A DNA stretch of 64,000 nt from JAUIAI01 sp963732405 (lineage in GTDB: Bacteria > Pseudomonadota > Gammaproteobacteria > Burkholderiales > Burkholderiaceae_E), in contig CAVSZG010000006.1 in assembly GCA_963732405.1 (NCBI GenBank), positions 496,001-560,000 of the forward strand, given 5' to 3'. This document shows, piece by piece, positions 8,746 to 16,530 of the stretch (position 1 is the stretch's first letter; each line of letters opens with the position of its first letter). The notes under the pieces were generated by a model. That model saw nothing but the letters and a program-made list of their open reading frames with translations. It was not told the origin of the DNA and did no database searches. The translations under genes were made by a program, and so were the position numbers.

Positions 8746-10353
8746 ATGACCCGTGCAAGCCGAACGATCCGCTGCGACGACCCGCCCCGACCGGGCAGGG
8801 CGGTGGCTTCATGTTCGGATTCATCCGGCCAGTCGATTGCGCCGTTATTGCACTATCCTGCCCAGGCGGTGGTTCACGATGCCAAGGCCTGTTACCGCGC
8901 ACTGGCCTCGCATGATCCCCGCTTCGATGGCCGATTTTTCGTGGGGGTGCGCACCACCCGGATCTATTGCCGGCCGATCTGCCGGGTGCGTCTGCCTCGC
9001 GCCGAAAACTGCGAGTTCTTCGCCTCGGCGGCAGCGGCGGAGCGTCGCGGTCTGCGCCCCTGTCTGCGTTGTAGACCGGAACTGGCCCCTGGTTGGACGG
9101 CCGTCGATTCGACCAGCCAGCTCGCGCGCGCGGCTGCGCATCTGATCGATTCGACGCTGGCATCGGGCGATGCCTTGTCGGCGGTGGCGCGCCGCATCGG
9201 CGTGTCGGATCGCCATCTGCGTCGCCTGTTCGACAGCCATTTCGGCGTTGCACCGGTTGACTATCGACAAACCCAGCGACTGCTGCTGGCCAAGCGTCTG
9301 CTCACCGATACGGATCTGCCGGTGGCCATCGTCGCGCAGGCTGCCGGTTTCGGCAGCCTGCGGCGCTTGCACGCCAGCATGCGCGAGCGCTATCGGCTCA
9401 CGCCCGGCGATCTGCGCGGCAGGCGGGTGGAGGCGGATTCGGCGGCCCTGAGTTTTCGACTGCCGCTGCGTCATCCTTACGCCTGGCGCGCAATGAGCGA
9501 CTTTCTGTGCTCGCGGGCGATCAACGGCCTGGAGACCGGCACCCCGGACGGCGGCTATGCACGGGTGGTGTCACTCGCCGCGCCACGCGCTGGACCGGCC
9601 GGGCGCTCCTCTGGTGCGCGGATTCACGGCTGGCTGGCGGCCAGAGTGACCGGACACGAGCCCGTGTTCGAGCTCACGCTGGCCCCGGCGTTGGCCCCGG
9701 TGCTGGCGCAGATCCTGCCGCTGTCCCGCTCCTTGTTCGATCTGGATCTGGACCCGCATCCGGTCGCGCATGCCCTGGGTGCACTGGCCGTTGCGCAGCC
9801 AGGCCTGCGTATGCCTGGCGCGATCGATGGTTTCGAGATTGCGGTTCGGGCAGTACTGGGCCAGCAGATCTCGGTCAAGGCGGCGCGGACCTTGCTCGCG
9901 CGCTTCGTGCACGCCTTCGGCGAGCCCTGTTCGTTCGCCGCGCAACCGGCATTGCAGCGTGCCTTTCCCACACCCGAGACGATCGCTGCGGCCGATGCGC
10001 AGACCATCGGCCTGCTGGGCATCATCCGCCGACGGGTGGCGACCATCCAGGCACTGGCCAAGGAGATCGCGGCCGGTCGTCTGGTGCTCGACGCGGGCGC
10101 GCCGCTGGCCGCCACGATGGCCTCGCTCAGGGCGTTGCCCGGTATCGGCGACTGGACGGCGCAATACGTGGCGATGCGCGCGCTGCGCTGGCCGGACGCG
10201 TTTCCGGCGGCCGATCATGGCGTGATGAAGGCGCTGGGGGTCACCAAGCCCGCGCAGGCGCTCGCCATTGCCGAGCCATGGCGACCCTGGCGGGCCTATG
10301 CGGTGATGCATCTGTGGGCAGGACTCGAGACAGCGTCGGCGGACCCATCGTGA
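8746..10353 (+). CDS. alkA: Ada/AraC/AlkA fusion: DNA-3-methyladenine glycosylase 2 with methyl-sensing regulator part
   Basis: About 535 residues from the ATG at 8746; a GTG at 8713 or 8869 is also possible. The N-terminal Ada metal-binding domain has four Cys (YC..IC and CLRC); the second of the first pair is the usual methyl-phosphotriester acceptor. An AraC-type helix-turn-helix follows, then the AlkA N domain and the HhH-GPD glycosylase domain (LPGIGDWTAQYVAMR), with the catalytic Asp in AADHG. It should excise alkylated bases and also switch on transcription when methylated. Its stop overlaps the start of ogt (GTGA), so the two form one adaptive-response operon. Confidence 0.93.
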   Translation: MTRASRTIRCDDPPRPGRAVASCSDSSGQSIAPLLHYPAQAVVHDAKACYRALASHDPRFDGRFFVGVRTTRIYCRPICRVRLPRAENCEFFASAAAAERRGLRPCLRCRPELAPGWTAVDSTSQLARAAAHLIDSTLASGDALSAVARRIGVSDRHLRRLFDSHFGVAPVDYRQTQRLLLAKRLLTDTDLPVAIVAQAAGFGSLRRLHASMRERYRLTPGDLRGRRVEADSAALSFRLPLRHPYAWRAMSDFLCSRAINGLETGTPDGGYARVVSLAAPRAGPAGRSSGARIHGWLAARVTGHEPVFELTLAPALAPVLAQILPLSRSLFDLDLDPHPVAHALGALAVAQPGLRMPGAIDGFEIAVRAVLGQQISVKAARTLLARFVHAFGEPCSFAAQPALQRAFPTPETIAAADAQTIGLLGIIRRRVATIQALAKEIAAGRLVLDAGAPLAATMASLRALPGIGDWTAQYVAMRALRWPDAFPAADHGVMKALGVTKPAQALAIAEPWRPWRAYAVMHLWAGLETASADPS

Positions 10354-10889
10354 TCGTTGAGGCCAGGCGAGATCACATTCACTGTCTGCACTACGACTCG
10401 CCGCTCGGCCCGCTGGTGCTCGCCGCCCGCACACAAGGGCTGATCGGGGTCTGGTTCATGGGTCAGAAGCACTTCAAGGGCGTGAACCCCGACTGGCGAG
10501 ACGGCCGGATGTCGCCCCTGCTGATGCAGGTGGCCGGCGTACTGGACGACTATTTTGCGGGCCGTCCGCCTGATGTCGACATGGCGCTTGTCCCGGACGG
10601 CACAGCCTTCCAGCAGCGGGTCTGGCAAGCATTGCGAACCATTGCCTACGGACAGTGCACGACCTATGGCGCGATTGCGAGGCAGATCGGTTCGCCCAGC
10701 GCCGTGCGCGCGGTCGCCGCTGCGATCGGCCGTAATCCGATCTCGATCATCGTGCCCTGTCATCGTGTGCTGGGCGCCGACGGATCCTTGACCGGCTATG
10801 CGGGCGGCCTGGCGCGCAAGCGGCAATTGCTGGCCATCGAGCGTGATGGTGTCGGAGAACTCGACCTGGCGCCGAATCCGCCTGCCTGA
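10350..10889 (+). CDS. ogt: Methylated-DNA--[protein]-cysteine S-methyltransferase
   Basis: 179 residues, starting at a GTG that overlaps the stop of the Ada-AlkA gene by four bases. The active-site motif IIVPCHRVLG holds the acceptor Cys, and GTAFQQRVWQALRTIAYGQ plus TTYGAIA form the DNA-binding helix region. The protein transfers methyl groups from O6-methylguanine to itself once. Together with the upstream fusion it reconstitutes the functions of E. coli Ada, AlkA and Ogt. The longer open frame that extends upstream through alkA is only the shifted reading of that gene. Confidence 0.95.
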   Translation: MIVEARRDHIHCLHYDSPLGPLVLAARTQGLIGVWFMGQKHFKGVNPDWRDGRMSPLLMQVAGVLDDYFAGRPPDVDMALVPDGTAFQQRVWQALRTIAYGQCTTYGAIARQIGSPSAVRAVAAAIGRNPISIIVPCHRVLGADGSLTGYAGGLARKRQLLAIERDGVGELDLAPNPPA

Positions 10890-10928
10890 TGCCGCAGCCT
10901 GAGCGCGCCGCGTGCGCCCGCTTCAGGC

Positions 10929-10967
10929 GCGCGGATCACTCGCGCGGATCACTCGCGCGGATCACTC
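10929..10967. repeat. Three perfect tandem copies of a 13-bp unit
   Basis: The unit GCGCGGATCACTC occurs at 10929-10941, 10942-10954 and 10955-10967, followed by a partial GCG. It fills the gap between the converging ogt and DUF3422 genes, and the last copy contains the DUF3422 stop codon. Because 13 is not a multiple of 3, changes in copy number after the stop would not alter the protein. It looks like local slippage duplication. Confidence 0.9.
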
Positions 10968-12245
10968 GCGAATCGCTTCCTCGATCCGTCGATGCAGTCT
11001 GCGCCCGCCCAGCCAGAGGGCCAGCGCAATGACCGGCACCGACAAGGCGACTGTCATTTCGGTGGAGACGGGCCAGCCGAACGGGATCGCCGCTTTCGAC
11101 AGGTAGGCAATGAGGCCCGCCGCATAGTAGGTGATGGCGGCGATCGACAGACCTTCGACGGCCGACTGCAGTTTCAATTGCACGCCTTGCCGACGCGTCA
11201 TGGTCTGGAGCAATTCATACTGGCTCTCGGACTGTTCGATGCTCACCCGGGTTCGCAACAGTTCGCTGACATGGGCGATGCGCCGCGACAGATTCTCCAG
11301 CCGCTGATTGGTCGCCGAGCAGGTGTTCATGGCCGGCCCCAGGCGTCGCTCCAGGAATTGCGTGACCGTCTGGACCCCGGTGATCGGGTTCTGGCGCAAT
11401 TCGCCGACCCGTGCATCGACCAGACTGTAATAGGCCGCACTGGCCGAAAACCGGGTGTGGCTGCGCGCATAAATGGCTTCGACCTGCGTGGCCAGTTCGG
11501 TGATGGCCTCGAGCAGCGAGGTCTCGTCACTTCGCTGGGCGGATTGCAGACGGGTTGACAGATCGGCCAGGCCACGCTCGGCCGTTTCGAGCTGATCGCT
11601 TGCTTCGCGCGCATCGGGAAGGCCCAGCAAGGCCATCATCCGATAGGTCTCGATCTCGAGGATGCGTTGCACATAGCGCCCAAGCCGGCGGGGCGGCGGC
11701 TCGCCATCGACGCCCAGCAGAAAATGAACGCTGCCATCGTCGCGGGCCCGGAAGTCGGTATAGAGCGTGAACTGCTGATTGCCCAACGCCGCACCGACCA
11801 GGCTCGCAGCGTCGAGCTGACGGCCGGCGGCCGCAGTCGTGGCCGGCGCATCGGCCAGCACCACATCCAGCCGCTGCGCGACGAGCAATTGCCCCGGAAT
11901 CGCATTCAGCCAGGCCGCATCGAGCTGGTCGTAGGCATTGAGTGACGCTGGCGTCGAGGCCGTCAGCGGCATCAGAAAGGTGTAACTGACGAACTCGGTA
12001 TGGCGCTCCCAGCGCACCCGGATGCCGGCGATGTCCGCGCTGACGAAGTTGCCCCGGGTGTCGTTTCGGGCGCCGCGGATGCCATACAGCAGCTTGTGCA
12101 TGTGCTCGCGATCGGCCGCGCGCGCGGAGCGATCGACGAAGAACACCAGATGATTGATCCGCACCGGCGCGACGACGAGCTCATGAGGTCGCGAATGGAC
12201 CTCGTTGAGAATGCTGTGTCGCGACGGGTGTTCGTTCCAGCTCAA
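10962..12245 (-). CDS. DUF3422 membrane-anchored protein
   Basis: 427 residues of the COG4949/DUF3422 family, function unknown. The N terminus (NEHPSRHSILNEVHSRPHE) matches the family start, which supports the TTG initiation codon; that TTG overlaps the upstream stop (TTGA). The middle is helical, with heptad-like stretches around residues 230-370. Two membrane segments near the C terminus (SIAAITYYAAGLIAYL and TVALSVPVIALALWLGG) anchor the protein, leaving most of it in the cytoplasm. It is translationally coupled to the IlvD/Edd dehydratase. Confidence 0.88.
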   Translation of the reverse strand: MSWNEHPSRHSILNEVHSRPHELVVAPVRINHLVFFVDRSARAADREHMHKLLYGIRGARNDTRGNFVSADIAGIRVRWERHTEFVSYTFLMPLTASTPASLNAYDQLDAAWLNAIPGQLLVAQRLDVVLADAPATTAAAGRQLDAASLVGAALGNQQFTLYTDFRARDDGSVHFLLGVDGEPPPRRLGRYVQRILEIETYRMMALLGLPDAREASDQLETAERGLADLSTRLQSAQRSDETSLLEAITELATQVEAIYARSHTRFSASAAYYSLVDARVGELRQNPITGVQTVTQFLERRLGPAMNTCSATNQRLENLSRRIAHVSELLRTRVSIEQSESQYELLQTMTRRQGVQLKLQSAVEGLSIAAITYYAAGLIAYLSKAAIPFGWPVSTEMTVALSVPVIALALWLGGRRLHRRIEEAIRE

Positions 12246-13978
12246 TGAATTTCCGGATCAGGCGTTCGATCCGGCTCGCAGAGAAAGTCGAAATCGCAGC
12301 CGGCATCGGCCTGCATCACATGGCGGTTATACAGCAGGCCGTAGCCGCGTTCGAAGCGCTGCGCGGGCGGGCGCCACTGCGCCCGACGCCTGGCGAGTTC
12401 CTCATCCGACACCTCGAGATCGAGCCGGCGCGCAGGCGCATCCAGGCTGATCATGTCGCCATCGCGAACCAGGGCCAGCGGCCCGCCCACAGCGGATTCC
12501 GGCGCGATGTGCAGCACTACCGTGCCGTAGCTGGTGCCGCTCATGCGCGCGTCGGACAGGCGGACGATGTCGCGCACGCCCTGCTCGAGCAGTTTCTTCG
12601 GAATCGGCATCATGCCCCACTCCGGCATGCCAGGTCCGCCCTGCGGGCCGGCATTGCGCAGCACCAGCACGGAATCCGGGGTGACCGGCAGGTCCGGGTC
12701 GTCGATGCGCCGGTCAAGATCCTCATAATTGTCGAATACCAGGGCCGGGCCGCGGTGAACGAGTAGCGCGGCTGTTGCGGCCGGCGTCTTGATGACCGCC
12801 CCATCGGGGGCGAGATTGCCGCGCAGCACCGCCACGCCGCCCTGCGGTTCGAGGGCCTGCGCGGGCTCGAGAATCACGTCGGGCAGATGGATTCTGGCGT
12901 TTGCAATGTTCTCGCCCAGCGTGCGCCCCGAACAGGTGGGCGCCTGCAGATGCAAGACCTGTCCCAGGGATTTGAAGAAGGCGCAAGACCCGCCCGCATA
13001 GTGCAGGTCTTCCATCAGGTACTTGCCCGAGGGTCGAAGGTTGAGCGTGACCGGCACCTGACGCGAGATCCGGTCGAAGTCGTCCAGCGTGAGATCAACA
13101 CCCGCGCGTCTGGCCATCGCGATCAGGTGGATCACCGCATTGGTCGACCCGGCGCCGGCCATCATCACCGTGATGGCATTCTCGAACGCCGCCTTGCTCA
13201 ACAGATCGGAAGGCTTCTGGTCCTCCCAGACCATCTGGACGATGCGTCGACCGCATGCCGAGGCCAGGCGGCTGTGGCCCGAGTCGGCCGAGGGAATGGT
13301 GGCGCCGCCGGGCAGAATGAAGCCCAGTGCTTCGGTTACGCAGGCCATGGTCGAGGCGGTGCCGAAGGTCATGCAGGTACCGAATGATCGGGCGATACCC
13401 ATTTCGATCTGATCCCAGTCGGCCGGTGTGATGCGCCCGGCCCGCAGTTCGGCATGATATTTCCAGACATCGCTGCCCGAACCCAGCGCCTGGCCCTGCC
13501 AGTTGCCACGCAGCATCGGGCCTGCGGGCATGAAGATCGCGGGCAGGTCCATGCTGATCGCGCCCATCATGAGGCCGGGTACGGTCTTGTCGCAACCACC
13601 CAGCAACACGGCGCCATCGGCAGGATAGGAGCGCAGGATCTCCTCGACCTCCATGGCCAGCAGATTGCGATAGAGCATGGTGGTGGGCTTTTGCATCGGC
13701 TCGGACAGCGTCAGTGCCGGAATCTCGACCGGAAAGCCACCGGCCTGCCAGATGCCGCGCTTGACTTCCTCGGCACGTGCACGCAGATGGCCGTGGCAGG
13801 GATTGATATCACTCCAGGTGTTGATCAGCGCAATCACGGGTTTGCCGGCAAAGTCTTCCCGCGCAAAGCCTTGTTGAAACGTTCGCGACCGGTGCCCGAA
13901 CGCCCGCATGTTGTCCACGCCATACCAACGATGGCTGCGAAGTTGTTCGGGTGTCTTTCGAACGGGCGATGACGTCAT
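12242..13978 (-). CDS. IlvD/Edd family dehydratase, arabinonate-dehydratase type
   Basis: 578 residues, the length of sugar-acid dehydratases rather than of dihydroxyacid dehydratase proper. The family opening is clear (LRSHRWYGVDNMRAFGHRS). Three Cys expected to hold the iron-sulfur cluster are present in INPCHGH, GGCDKTVPG and STMACVTE. AGGAG precedes the ATG. Such enzymes remove water from aldonic acids to give 2-keto-3-deoxy acids; L-arabinonate is the closest known substrate, but no sugar-pathway genes adjoin, so the substrate is uncertain. The gene lies 57 bases after the GGDEF gene and overlaps DUF3422 downstream. Confidence 0.88.
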   Translation of the reverse strand: MTSSPVRKTPEQLRSHRWYGVDNMRAFGHRSRTFQQGFAREDFAGKPVIALINTWSDINPCHGHLRARAEEVKRGIWQAGGFPVEIPALTLSEPMQKPTTMLYRNLLAMEVEEILRSYPADGAVLLGGCDKTVPGLMMGAISMDLPAIFMPAGPMLRGNWQGQALGSGSDVWKYHAELRAGRITPADWDQIEMGIARSFGTCMTFGTASTMACVTEALGFILPGGATIPSADSGHSRLASACGRRIVQMVWEDQKPSDLLSKAAFENAITVMMAGAGSTNAVIHLIAMARRAGVDLTLDDFDRISRQVPVTLNLRPSGKYLMEDLHYAGGSCAFFKSLGQVLHLQAPTCSGRTLGENIANARIHLPDVILEPAQALEPQGGVAVLRGNLAPDGAVIKTPAATAALLVHRGPALVFDNYEDLDRRIDDPDLPVTPDSVLVLRNAGPQGGPGMPEWGMMPIPKKLLEQGVRDIVRLSDARMSGTSYGTVVLHIAPESAVGGPLALVRDGDMISLDAPARRLDLEVSDEELARRRAQWRPPAQRFERGYGLLYNRHVMQADAGCDFDFLCEPDRTPDPEIH

Positions 13979-14035
13979 CTGGAGGGGCTCCTGACAGGGC
14001 GGCCGCCTTGACGGCTCGGCGCTCGTGCCGAACGT

Positions 14036-15577
14036 TCAGGCGGGCAGCGGTGATGATGCCATGCAAACCTGATTCCGTCCGCTGCCCTTGGCTTCGTACA
14101 AGGCCTCATCGGCCGCTGCAATGAGCTCGTTGACGCTCGCGTGGTCCTTGCTGAGCACGGACATGCCCACGCTGATGGTGACTTCCCGACCCTTGAGACC
14201 GGCGACCGTCTGCTTCAGGCTCTCCTGGGTGGCACTGCGGATGGCTTCGGCCATGTCGCGGGCGGTCGAGGCGCCCGTGTCGGGTAGCAGGACGCAGAAT
14301 TCCTCGCCGCCGAAGCGGCCCACCAGATCGCGCTCGCGGGTATTGGCGAGCAGCAGTGCCGCCACCGCCCGGATCACCTCATCGCCCACGCCGTGTCCGA
14401 ACGTGTCGTTGATGCGCTTGAAGAAATCGATGTCCAGCATCAGGCACGCCAATGGGCTGCGGCTCAGCTTCTTGTGTTCGAACATGGCCTCGCCCTGACT
14501 GGCGAATGCACGGCGGTTCAGCACGCCGGTCAGGTAATCGACGCTGGCCAGGCGTTCGAGGTCGGCCGCCTTGTGCTCGATCTCGACGCGGGACTCGCGC
14601 AATCGCTCCATCGCCACGGCCAGCTCATGATTGGTCCGGTGCAGATCGCTGACGTCGTCGAAGGTGACCATGCAGCCGCGCACCCGGTGACTGCCATCGG
14701 CGATCGGCGCGCAGTTCACCACCAGATTGCGCAGCGTCACACTGTCGTCATCAACCTGGTCTTCCGGGCGAACCACCAGTTCATCGCCGGTGATCCGTTG
14801 ACCGAGCCTCAGGCTGCGATGCCACGGATGCATGTCCGGGTCCTTGGACAAGGCCCGCGCCAGCCAGGGCAGATTGGACAGACGCACGGCGGTCAGTCGA
14901 CGCTCGTCCATGCCGCCGATCTCGCGCAGTCGCTTGTTGACCAGGGCGATGCGGCCTTGCGCATCGATGACCGCCACTCCCTCGGTCATCACGTCAAAGG
15001 CGGCACTGACCCGCTCCGGGATGACTGCATTGGGATCGAACTGTTGAAGGACGCGGCGCATGTACAAGCTGATCGACAGGCCGCCGCCGAGCACCAGGGT
15101 GAGCAGGGCGGCCAGGCCGGGATGTCGCTTCAGAAACGCGAACAGACCGGTCGGTGCGGGTTGGAAATGGCTTTCGATCACACCCCATGGACCGTCTGCC
15201 GTGTCGATCGGTACGATGACCTTGTCCGGATTGAGATGTGCCCTGGGATCGGCCTGCGAGTCTTTGGGATGCCGGGAAGAACCGACCAGCAGGCGGCCGT
15301 CGTCGCGTCGCACGCCGATCGACAGCAGATCAGGGTCCTGGTCTGCTGCGTTCTCGAGCAACACCGCCAGCCGATCGGTTTCACCCCGGCTCAGCAGATC
15401 GACCACCGGCCCCGCCAACACCTGAGCCACGCGTTGCCGTTCCCGGCTGCGGTCCAGATCGCGATCGGGCAGATAGGAAAAGAAGAAGTCACCGGCCAGC
15501 AAGGTGGCGCAGGTCATCATCACCAGACCGATGGTGATCGCGACGATCGGCGACAGCCGCTTGGTCAGGAAGTTCAT
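14036..15577 (-). CDS. Membrane diguanylate cyclase with PAS domain
   Basis: 513 residues. A membrane segment near residues 12-32, a periplasmic stretch of about 120 residues, a second segment near 148-170, a PAS-like domain (VMTEGVAVIDAQGRIALVNKR), a short coiled coil, then a GGDEF domain with an intact active site GGEEF. A product-inhibition site RxxD (RERD) sits five residues before it. The protein should make cyclic di-GMP from GTP in response to an envelope signal. It follows the HlyD adaptor gene by 46 bases and may be co-transcribed with the SecA-like/M50 cluster. Confidence 0.92.
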   Translation of the reverse strand: MNFLTKRLSPIVAITIGLVMMTCATLLAGDFFFSYLPDRDLDRSRERQRVAQVLAGPVVDLLSRGETDRLAVLLENAADQDPDLLSIGVRRDDGRLLVGSSRHPKDSQADPRAHLNPDKVIVPIDTADGPWGVIESHFQPAPTGLFAFLKRHPGLAALLTLVLGGGLSISLYMRRVLQQFDPNAVIPERVSAAFDVMTEGVAVIDAQGRIALVNKRLREIGGMDERRLTAVRLSNLPWLARALSKDPDMHPWHRSLRLGQRITGDELVVRPEDQVDDDSVTLRNLVVNCAPIADGSHRVRGCMVTFDDVSDLHRTNHELAVAMERLRESRVEIEHKAADLERLASVDYLTGVLNRRAFASQGEAMFEHKKLSRSPLACLMLDIDFFKRINDTFGHGVGDEVIRAVAALLLANTRERDLVGRFGGEEFCVLLPDTGASTARDMAEAIRSATQESLKQTVAGLKGREVTISVGMSVLSKDHASVNELIAAADEALYEAKGSGRNQVCMASSPLPA

Positions 15578-15623
15578 CCGGTCGGCCGGTGTCGGGTCGT
15601 GGGTCCGGGCAGGCGGGCGGGCA

Positions 15624-16511
15624 TCATGGGTTGCCGGCCTGTGCCAATGGGGTCGGTTTCGCGTCGTCGGGTGCGTTCAACTCGACGCGGCAGCGTAATC
15701 CGGCCGGCAGATCACCATCCGGATTGGGCAGGCTCAGGCGCACCCGGAAAGTATTGGAGGCGGCATCGACCAGTTGATCGATGACGCTGACGGTTGCGGT
15801 GCGTTTGCCGGCACCCTCGAACGCCGGCTGTACGAGGGCCTGCTGACCCACTTCGATACGGCCGAACTGATCGGCGGGCACGACCACCTCGACCCGCAAC
15901 GGATCGACCTGGGCGATACGCAACACGGGCCGCTCGTTCACGTATTCACCGATCGACAGATAACGATCGACCACAATGCCGTCGATCGGCGAGCGGATCA
16001 CCCGCTGGTTCAACTGGGCGACGGCCAGGTCCAGTTCGATTGCCGAGAGCCGCTGGCGTTCCCTGGCCCGTTCGACCTGTGAGCGTGCCAGGGCGGCTTC
16101 GGTCGACGCCTTGTCGACGTAGTTGGAACTCACGAAGCTGTCGCTCGCCAGTTCATTGGCACGCTCGAGTTCGCGCTCGGCGAACCGTTGACTGCGCTGA
16201 GCGGCCGACGATTCGGCGCTGGACCGTGCGCGCGCCTGCGCCAGCTTGAGGTTGGCCCGTTCGACCTCGTCATGGAGCCGGGCCAGTGCCTGACCCCGTT
16301 CGATCCGGTCGCCACGGTCCACGGCAAAGGATTCGATCAGGCCCGGTACCGCGCTACCGACCTTGATGACCTCGTGCGGCTGGATGAGACAGTCGAAGGC
16401 ATCGGCATGAGCCGGATCGATACTCACGCACCAGCCGGCCAGAGCGATCGCGGCAAGCCGCGGACCGGACAGGCGGCTGGCGACGGAAACGACATCGTGG
16501 CAGGGTTTCAT
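15624..16511 (-). CDS. Periplasmic HlyD/RND-type adaptor protein
   Basis: 295 residues, with an N-terminal signal peptide (AAIALAGWCVS...AHADA). A GAGAGG ribosome binding site precedes the ATG. The lipoyl halves (SAVPGLIESFAVDRGDRIERGQALARLHDEVE and IRSPIDGIVVDRYLSIGEYV) flank a helical hairpin, then a beta-barrel domain follows. It is of normal length for a minimal membrane-fusion protein. No RND or ABC pump gene is adjacent. Its neighbours are the SecA-like ATPase (19 bases upstream) and the M50/HlyD hybrid, so it is presumably the periplasmic conduit of that assembly. Confidence 0.9.
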   Translation of the reverse strand: MKPCHDVVSVASRLSGPRLAAIALAGWCVSIDPAHADAFDCLIQPHEVIKVGSAVPGLIESFAVDRGDRIERGQALARLHDEVERANLKLAQARARSSAESSAAQRSQRFAERELERANELASDSFVSSNYVDKASTEAALARSQVERARERQRLSAIELDLAVAQLNQRVIRSPIDGIVVDRYLSIGEYVNERPVLRIAQVDPLRVEVVVPADQFGRIEVGQQALVQPAFEGAGKRTATVSVIDQLVDAASNTFRVRLSLPNPDGDLPAGLRCRVELNAPDDAKPTPLAQAGNP

Positions 16512-16530
16512 CTAGGACCTCTCGGTAATG

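Noticed and set aside
9507..10349. An N-terminal extension of Ogt running through the alkA gene
   Set aside because: It is the +1 frame of alkA. The Ogt family begins near residue 1 of the GTG start at 10350, which overlaps the alkA stop.
10929..10967. A possible CRISPR-like repeat array
   Set aside because: The 13-bp units are directly contiguous, with no spacers.
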